NCBI RefSeq assembly: GCF_947493765.1
Contig: NZ_CANLSZ010000004.1
Coordinates: 1 to 64,000 of the forward strand
Length of the DNA stretch: 64,000 bases
Source: an uncultured Arthrobacter sp.
GTDB lineage: Bacteria; Actinomycetota; Actinomycetes; Actinomycetales; Micrococcaceae
Direction of reading: 5' to 3'
The number at the start of each line of letters is the position of its first letter. The first letter of the stretch is position 1. The notes under the pieces were generated by a model that ran no database searches, had not been told where the DNA came from, and was given only the letters and a program-made list of their open reading frames with translations. Position numbers and translations under genes: made by a program. Shown here one piece after another: positions 8,597 through 18,076 of this stretch.

Positions 8597-8620
8597 GGTG
8601 TGTGTCCTTTGCAGTCGGCT

Positions 8621-9481
8621 CTAGGAGCCGGCCATCGTTTTGACGATCTGGGAGGAGGAATTACCCGAGCGCTTGAGCACCAGTCCCACCAGCGCCAGGG
8701 CCAGGAGGGTCAGGACCAGCATCGCCGTGGAAATGGCTGCCACTTCGGGCCGGAGTGCCACGCGGACGGCGGAGAAGATGTACACCGGCCAGGGCGTGTA
8801 GCCCGGCTGCTGGACGAAGCTGGAGAGGATGGTGTTGTCGAGGCTGAGGGTGAAGGCCATCAGGGCGCCGGCGAAGATCCCTGGCCCGGCCAGCGGCAGG
8901 GTGACATCGCGGAAACTTCGCCACTTGGTTGCGCCGAGGTCCTCAGCGGCCTCCTCGAGCGAACTGTCGATACCGGCCATGCGGGCCCTGATGATGAAGG
9001 TGACGATGGCCGTGGAGAACGCGGTATGCGCGATGACCAGGCGGAACAGTCCGTTGTTGAAGGGAGTCAGACCGGCGTCGACACCGAGCGTCACGAACCA
9101 GGGCAGCATCGCGATGCCGTCCACCACTTCCGGGGTCACCAGGGTCAGTGCCAGGAGCGCCGTGAGGAGCACGGGCCACTTCGCCCCCTTGGTGGCGCGA
9201 GCCAGGGCGATGCCTCCGAAGGTGCCGAGCACGGTGGCCAACAGCGCCGTGCCGGTGGCCGCCTTCAGCGACGTCATGACCGAGGCGATGATGACGTCGT
9301 TCTGCAGTCCGGATACGTAGGCCTGCACGCCGAGTTCATCGAAGGATGCCAGCAGCCGTCCATTGTTGAACGAGTAGAGGACGATCACCGCGATGGGCAG
9401 GAAGAGGAAGAGGAAGACCACTGCTCCCCACACCCATAGTGCGGTGTCGGTCAGCGAACGACGGCGGATGCGCTCAGGCAT
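8621..9481 (-). CDS. potC: ABC transporter permease, spermidine/putrescine PotC type
   Basis: A 286-residue inner-membrane permease with about six helices and the cytoplasmic EAA loop (LEEAAEDLGATKWRSFRDVTLP) that contacts the ATPase. It is the usual length for PotC. Its start overlaps the stop of the other permease by 8 nt. With the PotB-, PotD- and PotA-like genes it forms a complete importer. The symbol is given for family position; the transported amine cannot be read from sequence. Confidence 0.87.
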   Translation of the reverse strand: MPERIRRRSLTDTALWVWGAVVFLFLFLPIAVIVLYSFNNGRLLASFDELGVQAYVSGLQNDVIIASVMTSLKAATGTALLATVLGTFGGIALARATKGAKWPVLLTALLALTLVTPEVVDGIAMLPWFVTLGVDAGLTPFNNGLFRLVIAHTAFSTAIVTFIIRARMAGIDSSLEEAAEDLGATKWRSFRDVTLPLAGPGIFAGALMAFTLSLDNTILSSFVQQPGYTPWPVYIFSAVRVALRPEVAAISTAMLVLTLLALALVGLVLKRSGNSSSQIVKTMAGS

Positions 9482-10481
9482 GTGGACCTCCTGTTGTGGT
9501 TCCGGAGACAGCAGCTTCGGCCTGCCGGACGCCGCTGCCCGCGGGCAGATCCGCGGCGGTTCCGGCGTCGGGCCCGGCGTGCTGCCCGGTTGGCAGTTCG
9601 ACCCGGCCCACGTGCTTGATGATCGCTTTCACGACCAGTGCCAGCAGGGCGGTGACGACCACGACCGCGAGGGTGAAGAGCATCAGGACCACCGCCATCG
9701 CCGAACCGAGCGCCCAGTTCTGCGCATTCTGGAACTGGTTCGCCACCAGCTGGCCGATCATGGTCCCGTTGGCACCGCCGAGTACGGAGGCGGTGATGTA
9801 GTCACCGGTCAGGGGGATGAACACCAGGAGGCATCCGCTGACCACTCCGGGGGTCGCCAGCGGGAGGGTCACCTGGAAGAACGTGCGCCACTTGCCGGCA
9901 CCCAGGTCGGCGCTGGCCTCGCGCAGTTGGACGCCTGCGGAGTCCATGGCCACGAACAAGGGCAGGATCATCAGCGGCAGGTAGTTGTAGATGACGCCGA
10001 TCTGGACTGCGGCACGCGAATAGAGGATGTCCAGCGGTGAGCCGAGCAGTCCGATGCCCTGTAACGCCTCGGAGACGAAGCCGTCGGGAGAGAGGATGAT
10101 CTGCCAGCCCAGCGTACGGACCAGGAAGTTGGTCCAGAACGGTACCAGGACCAGCGCCAGCAGCAGCCCCCTGCGACCCGGTGGCACCTTCACGGCGAGC
10201 CAGTAGGCGAACGGCACCGCGATGACGAGGCACGCGAGGGTGCCGACGATCGAGATGCGTAGTGTGGCCGTGAAGACCGACAGGAACGTCGGGCTCACAA
10301 CCTCGCGGTAGCGGCCCAGGGAGAGCTGCTCCATCGAGTGCGTGGTGAACTGGTCGGGCTTGAACCCGAAGCTGTACCACATGACCAGTGCCACGGGCAG
10401 GGCGAAGAAGAACAGCATGTAGGCCCATGTGGGGAAGGAGAGCGCACTGTCCCCAAGGAATTTCCGGAACCTCGTTGTCAT
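9474..10481 (-). CDS. potB: ABC transporter permease, spermidine/putrescine PotB type
   Basis: A 335-residue permease with six predicted helices and an EAA loop (REASADLGAGKWRTFFQVTL). It has an extra polar tail of about 45 residues after the last helix, rich in Gly, Ala and Thr. The ATG overlaps the stop codon of the binding-protein gene (ATGA), so translation is coupled. It pairs with the PotC-type permease just downstream. The unusual tail is probably disordered and cytoplasmic. Confidence 0.87.
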   Translation of the reverse strand: MTTRFRKFLGDSALSFPTWAYMLFFFALPVALVMWYSFGFKPDQFTTHSMEQLSLGRYREVVSPTFLSVFTATLRISIVGTLACLVIAVPFAYWLAVKVPPGRRGLLLALVLVPFWTNFLVRTLGWQIILSPDGFVSEALQGIGLLGSPLDILYSRAAVQIGVIYNYLPLMILPLFVAMDSAGVQLREASADLGAGKWRTFFQVTLPLATPGVVSGCLLVFIPLTGDYITASVLGGANGTMIGQLVANQFQNAQNWALGSAMAVVLMLFTLAVVVVTALLALVVKAIIKHVGRVELPTGQHAGPDAGTAADLPAGSGVRQAEAAVSGTTTGGPHA

Positions 10482-11653
10482 GCTCCGCTCCTTGCCTGAG
10501 CACTGGAGAAGATCTCCACACGCCGCTGCTGGGCCTCATTCATCTCCGAGGGAGTGAGCCGGTCGAGGACCTCCTGCGCGGGGAAGATCAGCTCCGGCAG
10601 CTCCACGCCCTCCTCCTCCGCCCGCTCTTCGAGGCCCTTGGTCCCCACCGGGTACCCGATGTAGTCCATCTGTTCGAAGGCGACCTCGGGAGAGATCATG
10701 TGGTTGATCAGTGCGTGAGCGGCGTCGGGGTGTGGCGCACCGGTCGCGATCGCCCAGTTGTCCATCCACAGATTCGCCGACGGCGTCGGGTAGACGAACT
10801 TCCATTGCTCCGGATCATCCATCTCGAGCATGCCCTGCCGCGCGTCCCCGTTGTAGGACTGCAGGAGTGCGAGACCGCCCTGGACCATCCCCGTCGACGC
10901 CGCACCGAAGTAGGCGCGCACGTGCGGAGCAAGATTGTCCAGCAGCACTCGCTCGCAGGCGTCGAGCTTCTGCTCGTCCGTGGTGTTCAAGTCCTCACCG
11001 GCAGCTCCGAGCGCGATCGAGCAGACCTCCCACGGATCCTCCAGCAACGCGGTCCGACCCGAGGCCTCGCCCATGGCTGCGTCCAGGAAGTCCTGCCAGG
11101 ACGCCATGGGCCGGGTGATCGTGTACGTGTCGTACACATACCCGGTGGTCCCCCAGGCCTTGCAGATCGTGTATTTGTTTCCCGGGTCCCAGACCTGGTC
11201 GGTGAAGTTCGGGTCCATGTTGCTGAAATTAGGAATGAGATCCTTCTGCAGGGGCTGCAGTAGGCCGTGTTCGGCCATCTGCGGGATCATCAACCCGGTC
11301 GGGACGACGACGTCGTAGCCGGAGGTTCCGCGTGTGGCGGCGAGCTTGGAGATCAGCTCCTCGTTCGAGCCGAAGGAGTCGACCTGCACGGTTGCTCCCG
11401 TGGCCGCCGTGAACGAGGAGATGCTCTCCGGCGGATCGTAATCACCCCACGAGTACAGGTTGACGTTGTTCTCGATCTTCCCGTTCGGAGCCGGCGAACT
11501 GGCCATGGCACGATCGCCACCGCACCCCGCGAGTCCCAGCAGGCCGACGACGGCGGTGCCGGCGAACAGACTGCGGCGGGAGAGCTCGCGGCTCAGGGTG
11601 GTGGGGGCGAGCAGCCGGATGTCCGGTGTGCCCGTTGCCTTCCTAGGCTTCAT
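10478..11653 (-). CDS. potD: ABC transporter substrate-binding lipoprotein, PotD type (Tat signal)
   Basis: A 391-residue extracellular polyamine-binding protein. The signal has twin arginines (SRRSLFAG, R26-R27) followed by a hydrophobic core and a lipobox LAGC (Cys44), so it is probably exported folded by Tat and anchored as a lipoprotein. The mature part begins [13 protein letters not shown], a strong hallmark of PotD/PotF proteins. The ATG at 11653 overlaps the end of the potA-like gene by 11 nt. Open frame upstream of this ATG is only a shadow of that gene. Confidence 0.88.
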   Translation of the reverse strand: MKPRKATGTPDIRLLAPTTLSRELSRRSLFAGTAVVGLLGLAGCGGDRAMASSPAPNGKIENNVNLYSWGDYDPPESISSFTAATGATVQVDSFGSNEELISKLAATRGTSGYDVVVPTGLMIPQMAEHGLLQPLQKDLIPNFSNMDPNFTDQVWDPGNKYTICKAWGTTGYVYDTYTITRPMASWQDFLDAAMGEASGRTALLEDPWEVCSIALGAAGEDLNTTDEQKLDACERVLLDNLAPHVRAYFGAASTGMVQGGLALLQSYNGDARQGMLEMDDPEQWKFVYPTPSANLWMDNWAIATGAPHPDAAHALINHMISPEVAFEQMDYIGYPVGTKGLEERAEEEGVELPELIFPAQEVLDRLTPSEMNEAQQRRVEIFSSAQARSGA

Positions 11654-12782
11654 CGCAGTACACCGCCACATCCGCGCCGTCCCACTCGATGAGCACATCC
11701 TCGTCCGTCGGCAGGGGCACGGCGTCCGAGCGGGGGACCCGGGAGAGGATCTCCGTGTCCTCACCGACCAGCAGTACGTACTGCACCACGTCTCCGAGGA
11801 AGGAGACCCCGGCGATCCGACCGAGCACTGCATTCGGTGCCGATGGCACGCCGTCGGCGAGGCGGAGCCGCAGTGTCTCCGGCCGTATGGCAACCCGCAC
11901 GGTGTCACCGACCGACGGCACCGGCCGGCCCGCTGCCCCGGGATCACCAGCCGCCTTCGGCTCGGGCAGGATCGTGGTGTTGTTCACCGAGCGCAACCGC
12001 AGCGCGCCGCCGTCGTCGGACACCACGACCGCTTCCACGAAGTTCTGCTTGCCGATGAATCCGGCCACGAAGCTGTTGGACGGACGCGTGTACACCTCCT
12101 CCGCGCTACCGATCTGCTGGATACAGCCGTCATACATGACCACGATCCGGTCGCTCATGGCGAGCGCCTCCTCCTGATCGTGCGTGACGAAGATGAACGT
12201 GATACCCAGCCGCTTCTGCAGCAGCTTGAGCTCCACCTGCATCTCCTCGCGCAGCTTGCGATCCAGCGCGGACATCGGTTCGTCCAGCAGGAGGACCTTG
12301 GGTCGATTGACCAGCGCACGGGCCAGGGCAACACGCTGCTGCTGGCCTCCGGAGAGCTGTCCGGGGCTGCGGTCCGCGAACTCCCGCATCCGCACCATGG
12401 TCAAGGCCTCGTCCACCCGCTGACCGATCTCCTTCTTCGGAGTGCGCGACTGCTTGAGGCCGTAGGCCACGTTGTCGGCGACCGTCATGTGCGGGAAGAG
12501 TGCATACGCCTGGAACACGGTGTTCACCGGTCTCCTGTGCGCGGGCATCCTGGTCAGGTCCGTCGATCCGAGCTCGATGACACCGGCCGTGGGCTCCTCG
12601 AACCCGGCGATCATCCGCAGCAGCGTGGTCTTTCCGCAGCCCGAGGGGCCGAGCAGGCACAGGAACTCGCCCGCACGGATGTCCAGGTCGAGGTCCTTGA
12701 TGGCCGCTACACCGCCGAACTCCTTGTGCAGACTGCGGATCGAGAGTTCCCCGGCTATGGCTGGCGAGAGAGTGGCGCTCAT
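11643..12782 (-). CDS. potA: ABC transporter ATP-binding protein, PotA type
   Basis: A 379-residue importer ATPase. Walker A is GPSGCGKTT (residues 45-53), the signature LSGGQ (143-147) and Walker B LLLDEP (D167-E168). A C-terminal TOBE-like regulatory domain of about 130 residues follows, as in PotA. It couples ATP hydrolysis to uptake through the two permeases encoded downstream. Its ATG overlaps the amidohydrolase stop (ATGA). Confidence 0.92.
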   Translation of the reverse strand: MSATLSPAIAGELSIRSLHKEFGGVAAIKDLDLDIRAGEFLCLLGPSGCGKTTLLRMIAGFEEPTAGVIELGSTDLTRMPAHRRPVNTVFQAYALFPHMTVADNVAYGLKQSRTPKKEIGQRVDEALTMVRMREFADRSPGQLSGGQQQRVALARALVNRPKVLLLDEPMSALDRKLREEMQVELKLLQKRLGITFIFVTHDQEEALAMSDRIVVMYDGCIQQIGSAEEVYTRPSNSFVAGFIGKQNFVEAVVVSDDGGALRLRSVNNTTILPEPKAAGDPGAAGRPVPSVGDTVRVAIRPETLRLRLADGVPSAPNAVLGRIAGVSFLGDVVQYVLLVGEDTEILSRVPRSDAVPLPTDEDVLIEWDGADVAVYCDEA

Positions 12783-14443
12783 GCTTCTCCTTCGGTTCGG
12801 TTGCGGGCATCGTGAACGATTGCTCCGGCCACCACGGTCAGGCGGTTGGAGAGACGGTGAAGATCGGACTCAGGGACGGCGAACGGATCGCGGTCGGCCA
12901 GCGCGAGATCGGCGGGTCCGCCGATCTCGATCCGACCGCCTGCTGCGGACCGGTTCAAACGGGCGGAACCGGAGGTGTAGGCGCGCAGCGCGTCCAGCAG
13001 CCCTATGGCCTCGCCCGGGTTCAAGGGCTCCCGCAGTTCCTCCGCGCCTCCCTCCGTACGGTTGACCGCGGTGTGGATCGCCTGCCACGGATCCGGGGTG
13101 GAGACGGACCAGTCCGATCCCATCGCCAACCGTGCTCCGGCGTCGAGCAGGGACCGGAACGGGTACTGCCAGCCGGCGCGCTCCTCCCCGAGGACAGGCA
13201 CCGTCAGGTCCCGCATGGAGTCGTCGTTGCAGGCCCACAGAGCCTGCAGATTCGCCGTCACATCGAGTTCTGCAAAACGCGGGACGTCCCTGGGATCCAC
13301 GACCTGCAGGTGCGCGATGTGGTGACGCCCGTCGCGTCCCGGGTTGGCGCCGCGCATCGCCGCGAAGGCATCCAGTCCCTGGCTGACCGCCCGGTCCCCG
13401 ATCGCGTGCAGGTGGATGTCGAATCCCGCCGCATCGATCGCCGTGAACGCTGCCGCCAGGAAGTCTGCCTCGAAATAGCTCAATCCGGACCCGGCACCGG
13501 GGCAGCCGCACGAGTGGTACGGCTCGGCCATCGCGGCCGTCCGACTCTCGACGACGCCGTCGAGCATGAACTTCACCGCCGTGGCCCGGAACCTGGTGCC
13601 GGACGAGGCGTGCCGGCGTCGTTCCCGGAAGATCCGTACCTGTTCCGGGATGTCCTGCACCTCGCGCGGCCACCAGAGGGCCCCGACGACGTCGGAGTGC
13701 AGTTCCCCGGCGGCGTCGGCCGCGCAGTAGGCGGCGTACGGGTCGGCGTGGCCGGAGTACTGACCGATGATGGCGTCCTGCCAGCCGGTGATTCCGAAGG
13801 TGTTGAGGTAGCGCTGGCCCTCGAGCAGTCCGTGGCGCAATTGCTCCTGGGTCTCCTCGGGGATGAGTCGGCTGATCAGGTCCATGGCGCCCTCGTGGAG
13901 CGTGCCTGTGGGATTGCCGGAGGCGTCGCGTTCGATACGGCCACCGGGTGGGTCAGGGGTGTCGGCCGTGATGCCCGCCAGTTCGAGGGCGTGCGTATTC
14001 ACCCACGCGCTGTGGTGGTCACGGTTCACCAGGAAGGCGCCGCGGTCCGGGATGAGCTCGTCCAGCTCCACGGCTGTGGGAGTTCCGCCCGGGAAGTCGG
14101 ACATGGTCCAGCCTCCGCCGGAGATCCAGCCGTCGACAGCTTCGGAGCGAGCGGCGTACGAGCTGATGGCGTCCCGGCATTCTGTCGCATTTCCTGCGTC
14201 GCTCAGGTCACAGCCGAGCCGCTCCACACCCCCGGCGACTGCATGGACGTGCGCGTCGATGAAACCGGGCGTGAGCAGACCGCCCTCGGCATCGATGATC
14301 TCGGTGTGGGGGCCGGCCGCTTGAAGCAGGTCCGAGCCCGTACCGAGCTCGACGACGCTGCCGCCGGCGATCGCCACGGCGTCAGCAGCGATGAGCTGAT
14401 GCCCATCGAAGATCCGGGCATTGTGGATCAGCAGGTCGGGCAT
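12779..14443 (-). CDS. metal-dependent amidohydrolase (amidohydrolase 3, YtcJ-like)
   Basis: A 554-residue TIM-barrel amidohydrolase. Metal-binding and catalytic positions visible are HVH in [10 protein letters not shown], the Lys in VKFMLDG, two later His motifs (HLHAIGD and HHIAHLQ) and the Asp in MGSDWSVS. The family (N-acyl-D-amino-acid deacylases, N-substituted formamide deformylase and YtcJ-like enzymes) cleaves amide or related C-N bonds. It is the first gene of the operon, directly upstream of the importer, so it may release a free amine from an N-acylated or formylated substrate (inferred). No signal peptide, so it should act in the cytoplasm after uptake. Confidence 0.87.
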   Translation of the reverse strand: MPDLLIHNARIFDGHQLIAADAVAIAGGSVVELGTGSDLLQAAGPHTEIIDAEGGLLTPGFIDAHVHAVAGGVERLGCDLSDAGNATECRDAISSYAARSEAVDGWISGGGWTMSDFPGGTPTAVELDELIPDRGAFLVNRDHHSAWVNTHALELAGITADTPDPPGGRIERDASGNPTGTLHEGAMDLISRLIPEETQEQLRHGLLEGQRYLNTFGITGWQDAIIGQYSGHADPYAAYCAADAAGELHSDVVGALWWPREVQDIPEQVRIFRERRRHASSGTRFRATAVKFMLDGVVESRTAAMAEPYHSCGCPGAGSGLSYFEADFLAAAFTAIDAAGFDIHLHAIGDRAVSQGLDAFAAMRGANPGRDGRHHIAHLQVVDPRDVPRFAELDVTANLQALWACNDDSMRDLTVPVLGEERAGWQYPFRSLLDAGARLAMGSDWSVSTPDPWQAIHTAVNRTEGGAEELREPLNPGEAIGLLDALRAYTSGSARLNRSAAGGRIEIGGPADLALADRDPFAVPESDLHRLSNRLTVVAGAIVHDARNRTEGEA

Positions 14444-14497
14444 AGTTCCCCGCAGATGTGTCCGAAAGTGTGGTAGAGCTCACATAGCATGCGGCTC

Positions 14498-14538
14498 ACA
14501 CTAGGCTGCAGATCATGCTTAGTCAACGATGTTGACTA
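14498..14538 (-). promoter_or_regulatory. operon promoter with overlapping 19-bp palindromic operator
   Basis: TAGTCAACGATGTTGACTA (14520-14538) is a perfect inverted repeat with 8-bp arms and a 3-bp centre. Read on the minus strand its inner half supplies a -35 box TTGACT, followed after exactly 17 bp by TAGTGT (14503-14498), a TANNNT -10 hexamer. This is placed to drive the amidohydrolase operon starting at 14443. A TetR-type repressor bound to the palindrome would block the -35 box. The TetR gene ends 9 bp away on the same strand, which makes it the obvious candidate. Confidence 0.7.
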
Positions 14539-14546
14539 TCTGCGTG

Positions 14547-15218
14547 CTACCTCTTGGCCTCGGCGTCCGGAGCGGCTCGTCGGGCTACCGACTCGAGCAG
14601 CAGGTCCACTGCCAGCTCGTAGGTGGGGTCTTCCTGGATGGTGGCCAACATCGGTGCCGCCTTCGCGATGAAAGGAAATTGTTCGGTGTCGAGCGCCGCG
14701 TACTCATTGCTCCACGCCGCGGTGTCCTTGGCCTGTTCCTCGCTGGGAAGGATCCGGAAGGCGGCGTCGAGCCCTGCGAAGGCCAGGTTCAGGTCGTCGA
14801 TCACGCGGTAGAGCCGCGCTGCCTCCTCCGGATCGAAGCCTCCTCGGGACAGCGCTGCGAGGATTTCCTCCACGATGCGGATCTCGCCGGGACGGCGGGT
14901 GACGCGTGTGACGCCGAGGACCGCTGCCTGCGGGTGGGAGAGATAGGCGCGGCGGCCCCGGTGCATAAGGTCGCGGATGGTCCCGAGCCAGTCATCGTCG
15001 GGTTCGAAGCCGTCCAGCGCCGAAACCATGAGGCTGTCGGTGACGGCGAGGATGAGCTCATCCTTATTGCGGAAGTGCCGATACAGGGCAGTCGGGTCGA
15101 CGTTGAGGGCAGCTCCCAGCTTGCGGAAGCTCAACCCTTTGACTCCGTCGCGTTCGAGGGCTTCCAGCGAAGCAGACACGATCAATTCAGGCGATAGCGA
15201 GTTGCGGGGGGCCCTCAT
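14547..15218 (-). CDS. TetR-family transcriptional regulator
   Basis: A 223-residue TetR/AcrR regulator. The N-terminal HTH is clear (GVKGLSFRKLGAALNVDPTA then LYRHFRNKDELILAV). The rest is a helical ligand-binding and dimerisation domain of the usual size. It precedes the polyamine-type operon on the same strand and is separated from it by a short gap holding a promoter and palindrome, so it probably represses that operon and responds to its substrate or a product (inferred). The start codon lies inside a near-perfect inverted repeat, preceded by the ribosome site AGGGTGG. Confidence 0.9.
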   Translation of the reverse strand: MRAPRNSLSPELIVSASLEALERDGVKGLSFRKLGAALNVDPTALYRHFRNKDELILAVTDSLMVSALDGFEPDDDWLGTIRDLMHRGRRAYLSHPQAAVLGVTRVTRRPGEIRIVEEILAALSRGGFDPEEAARLYRVIDDLNLAFAGLDAAFRILPSEEQAKDTAAWSNEYAALDTEQFPFIAKAAPMLATIQEDPTYELAVDLLLESVARRAAPDAEAKR

Positions 15219-15239
15219 ATAGCCACCCTATGTGAGGGC
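15211..15239 (-). promoter_or_regulatory. inverted repeat enclosing the TetR ribosome site and start codon
   Basis: GCCCTCATATAG (15211-15222) and CTATGTGAGGGC (15228-15239) are complementary at 11 of 12 positions with a 5-bp spacer. On the mRNA this would place the start codon in a stem and part of the Shine-Dalgarno sequence in the loop. It could be a translational control hairpin or a DNA operator for autoregulation. It differs from the palindrome in front of the operon. Confidence 0.5.
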
Positions 15240-15442
15240 CTGCTATCGGGCGGGGCTGATCCGGGCCGGGAACGGCGGGCACTCCGCGAATGTCTGGGTC
15301 TGTCCTGCGTGGCTCGTTTCCCGTCACTCAGCCGCACCTCGCACGGATTAGCGAGACAACCGAGCTCTACTGCGCCGAGCATCTTCCCTACGGCGGTCGC
15401 CGGTCCACCGTCGGCACATGAACCACCAGCCGGGCGACGTCG

Positions 15443-16138
15443 TCAGCGAACGCCTCGCTCGAGGTGTCGATGGGTAAGTTCTGTGCGTATGGCATCGAGT
15501 CTCGTGGCCCGGTACGGGTGATTTCGTACCAGGAGACGCCAGCGTCGGCCCGCGCTGGACAGCTCATCCTCGGGCTTGTCGTCGTCCCATGCTGCAAAGA
15601 GGCTCTCCGCGCCCTCTGGGTGCCCGTGGTGGCGGGCGGCGAAGAGATCGGCGCGTATCTCCTCGGCTCGGCTGTCCGCGAAGTAGCCGAAGAATCCTCT
15701 TACCGTGATGATTGCGCCGAAACCCGAGGTGATGTAACCGGCGGCTGGGCTGGTGTTGAAGCTCTCTGCGGTCGCGCCCATGATGATCCCACCGAGCAGC
15801 AGGATCACTCCGAGACCGATCCCCAGAACGTACAGCCAGACTCGTCGCTTCCACCAGCTGTTGTTCGCACTGTGCCAGAACTCGTGCGCGAGCAAGAACT
15901 CGAGCGCGCTGGACGGCAAATCACGCACAGCAGCCTCGGTGATCTTGATCGTGGGAACTCCGCGGAGAGTCGTGAATTTGGCGTTCGCCGCCGGCGAGCC
16001 GGATCCCAGGGTCGGGACAAGAAGCACGGCCGGCTCCGGCAGACCCGCTGCAGTACTCACCCTTGCCATATGGGCGCGGGCGACCCGATGCAGGCCCTCT
16101 TCTCCCCTGCTGCTCTGCTCATTGTCCGTCGTCGTCAT
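15443..16138 (-). CDS. M48-like zinc metalloprotease with membrane segments
   Basis: A 231-residue protein with the zinc-protease motif HEFWH (residues 85-89) and a second-helix motif SRAEEIRADLFAARH (about 156-170) that supplies the third ligand and conserved Asp. Between them are two hydrophobic segments (about 100-122 and 132-152). This arrangement is that of M48/HtpX-like peptidases, although the protein is shorter than HtpX and lacks its N-terminal helices. The active site should face the cytoplasm. It stands alone between the TetR gene and the transposase remnants, and its substrate is unknown. The 220 bases downstream of it, up to the TetR start, contain nothing besides the inverted repeat. 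Confidence 0.8.
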   Translation of the reverse strand: MTTTDNEQSSRGEEGLHRVARAHMARVSTAAGLPEPAVLLVPTLGSGSPAANAKFTTLRGVPTIKITEAAVRDLPSSALEFLLAHEFWHSANNSWWKRRVWLYVLGIGLGVILLLGGIIMGATAESFNTSPAAGYITSGFGAIITVRGFFGYFADSRAEEIRADLFAARHHGHPEGAESLFAAWDDDKPEDELSSAGRRWRLLVRNHPYRATRLDAIRTELTHRHLERGVR

Positions 16139-16227
16139 CGTGCCGCCATCCTACTCAGTGCCCTGTAGAGAATGCTGCTGTCGTTGAGGGCCCGTCGAGC
16201 GACGACGGCCTTGTGGGGAAGTTGAAC

Positions 16228-16485
16228 CTATTCTGCAGTGTCTCGGCACCTGCGGCCGACTGACGTCAACCACCAGACAGGAGGATCGTCATCAATCTCC
16301 CCTCCGACCACGTCATGTCCGATGAGTCCAAGGTTCTCCAGTTTCAGCAGAATCGAGGTCAGACCATCTCGTATGGTGGGGCCAAAGCCGGATAAAACGT
16401 GCAGATCTTCTCCGACCAGCATGATTTCGAGTTGCTCCGTCGATTCCGGAAACATCGCCAGCAGGTCCAACAGCTCGCGCTCCAC
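16228..16485 (-). CDS. small hypothetical protein (85 residues)
   Basis: An open frame of 85 residues from a GTG, with an in-frame stop four codons upstream, so the frame cannot extend. The sequence looks like a small winged-helix-type protein: LTSILLKLENLGLIGHDV resembles a recognition-helix and wing region, and the C-terminus ends WWLTSVGRRCRD. No ribosome binding site is evident. It borders the decayed IS3 element and could be the remainder of a longer gene. I do not recognise the family. Confidence 0.4.
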   Translation of the reverse strand: MERELLDLLAMFPESTEQLEIMLVGEDLHVLSGFGPTIRDGLTSILLKLENLGLIGHDVVGGEIDDDPPVWWLTSVGRRCRDTAE

Positions 16486-16588
16486 CGAAGACAGTTATTG
16501 AAATACAACATGGGACTTTTGTCGTGGGTCGAAGCCCTCGCTGGCGGGACCCATCCGATGTCCTTCCGTTGCGAACTATGGACCAAGG

Positions 16589-17455
16589 ATGCTCAACGAC
16601 GGTCGCCCGATGATCGAGGTCATCAAGGAGCAGCAGGTCACGGAGGCGACGTGGTACCGGTGGGTGAACCAGTACGGGTCAGCGCTGCGCAAGGGCCGCC
16701 CGGAGACTAGCTTCGAGGAAGCCCAGCTGCGGCCCGACCTTCGCGCGGTGGAGGTGAAGCATCCGGCGTGGGGGTGGCGAAAGGCGCGCTGGCATCTGCT
16801 GGCCCAGGCTCGCTGGGACGGGGTGGCGTTGAACACGAAGCGGATCCGCCGGCTCTGGCGCCTCGAGGGGCTCACCTGTAAGCCCAAGGCGAGGAAGAAG
16901 CGCACGACCTGGCCCGGCGCCGGGGAGCAGAAGCGGTTGCGGGCCCAGTACCCGATGCACGTGGTCAGCTTCGACTTCCAATCCGCTGTGACGTCCTGCG
17001 GCCGGGCATATCCGGTTCTTCTTTCGTCTCGACGAATACACGCGTACCGCTTTGGCGATCAGCCCGCGCAGGTCATTCACCGCAGCGGATGTGGTCGCCG
17101 TATTGGAGGACGTCATCGCCGAAACCGGGATTACCCCGACCTACGTGCGCTCGGACAACGGACCCGAATTCACAGCCGCTGCCCTGACCGACTGGTGCAA
17201 CACCGCCGGGGTGGGGACCGCGTTCATCGACCCCGGCTCACCGTGGCAGAACGGGTTCGCGGAGTCCTTCAACGCCCAATTCAGAAGAGAACAACTCACC
17301 GGGGAAATCCTGGACACCATGGCCGAAGCCAGCTACCTCGCCAGGAATGGAAAGACGTCTACAATCATGAACGGCCCCGCGGATCCCTCGACGGCATGAC
17401 ACCCTCGACATACTGGAAACGCTGGACCGCAGACAACCAACTAGCTATCGCATAG
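16589..17455 (+). pseudogene. decayed IS3-family transposase
   Basis: The segment shows an IS3-type transposase in pieces. Part 1 (from 16589) has the OrfA-like helix VTEATWYRWVNQYG fused to the OrfB start (HPAWGWRKARWHLL, then MHVVSFDFQS). Part 2, after a frameshift near 17005, carries the DDE core (YVRSDNGPEFTAAAL and DPGSPWQNGFAESFNAQFR). A second shift near 17340 returns to the first frame for the C-terminus (WKDVYNHERP, then PSTYWKRW). The middle part of OrfA is missing. It cannot make a full enzyme. I found no clear terminal inverted repeats, so the element ends are unknown. Confidence 0.8.
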
Positions 17456-17524
17456 CCACTGGACTGCCAACGGGGACCCAACGAGGGCCCACACCTGTCC
17501 GTCTATGTCTCCTAGTCATGTGCT

Positions 17525-17834
17525 CACCAGTTGCGCGCAGCCTACCGCCACCCCAACGCCGTCGAGGGACACACGATCGCCGGAAAAATCCTCGACTCTC
17601 TTCCGACCTGTACGGTTCCTGAAATCGCCCGGCTCGGCCGCACGCTCAAACGCTGGTCGAACGCGCTCCTGGCTTACTTCGACACCAACCGGTCCAACAA
17701 CGGCGGCACCGAAGCCGTGAAGCGGCTCATCGAGCTCCACCGCCGGGTCCCCTCGAGGATTCAGGAACAGCGACACGTCCCGCCTACGCATGCTCCTCAT
17801 CGGCGGCGGACCCACCCACCCCCACCTCACGTAA
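17525..17834 (+). pseudogene. 3' fragment of an ISL3-family transposase
   Basis: Only the C-terminal part of an ISL3-type transposase remains. VPEIARLGRTLKRW, ALLAYFDTNRSNNGGTEAVK and LIELHRRV are characteristic. A frameshift in the stretch near 17750 then moves the reading to RGFRNSDTSRLRMLLIGGG, ending at TAA 17832-17834. The 5' two thirds are absent. With the IS3 remnant immediately before it, this marks a region of repeated insertion and decay. Confidence 0.75.
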
Positions 17835-18076
17835 GAAGAGCCAGTAAATCTTCGTCCACAGGCAGGTACTCGATAGAAGAAGCAGGTAGTCCTCTCGCTA
17901 CTTCGATCCAAGAGCCGGGTTTAAACGGGTACCTGTTACTCGTGATCGTCGGATGAACATCGCCTGAACTGGAATCAGTTGTTCAAGTCCAGTAAGAGGG
18001 TCCTGATGGTGAAATTCACAACGTCGTACGGTTGTGTGGCCGGAAAGGTGTCACGGCGAACCGCGAGGGCGTTCTC

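Noticed and set aside
12812-14476. A 554-codon plus-strand frame opposite the amidohydrolase
   Set aside because: Mirror frame of a well-supported gene; no recognisable motif or start context.
16589-17455. An active IS3 element
   Set aside because: Two frameshifts, a missing part of OrfA and no visible terminal repeats; it cannot be functional by itself.
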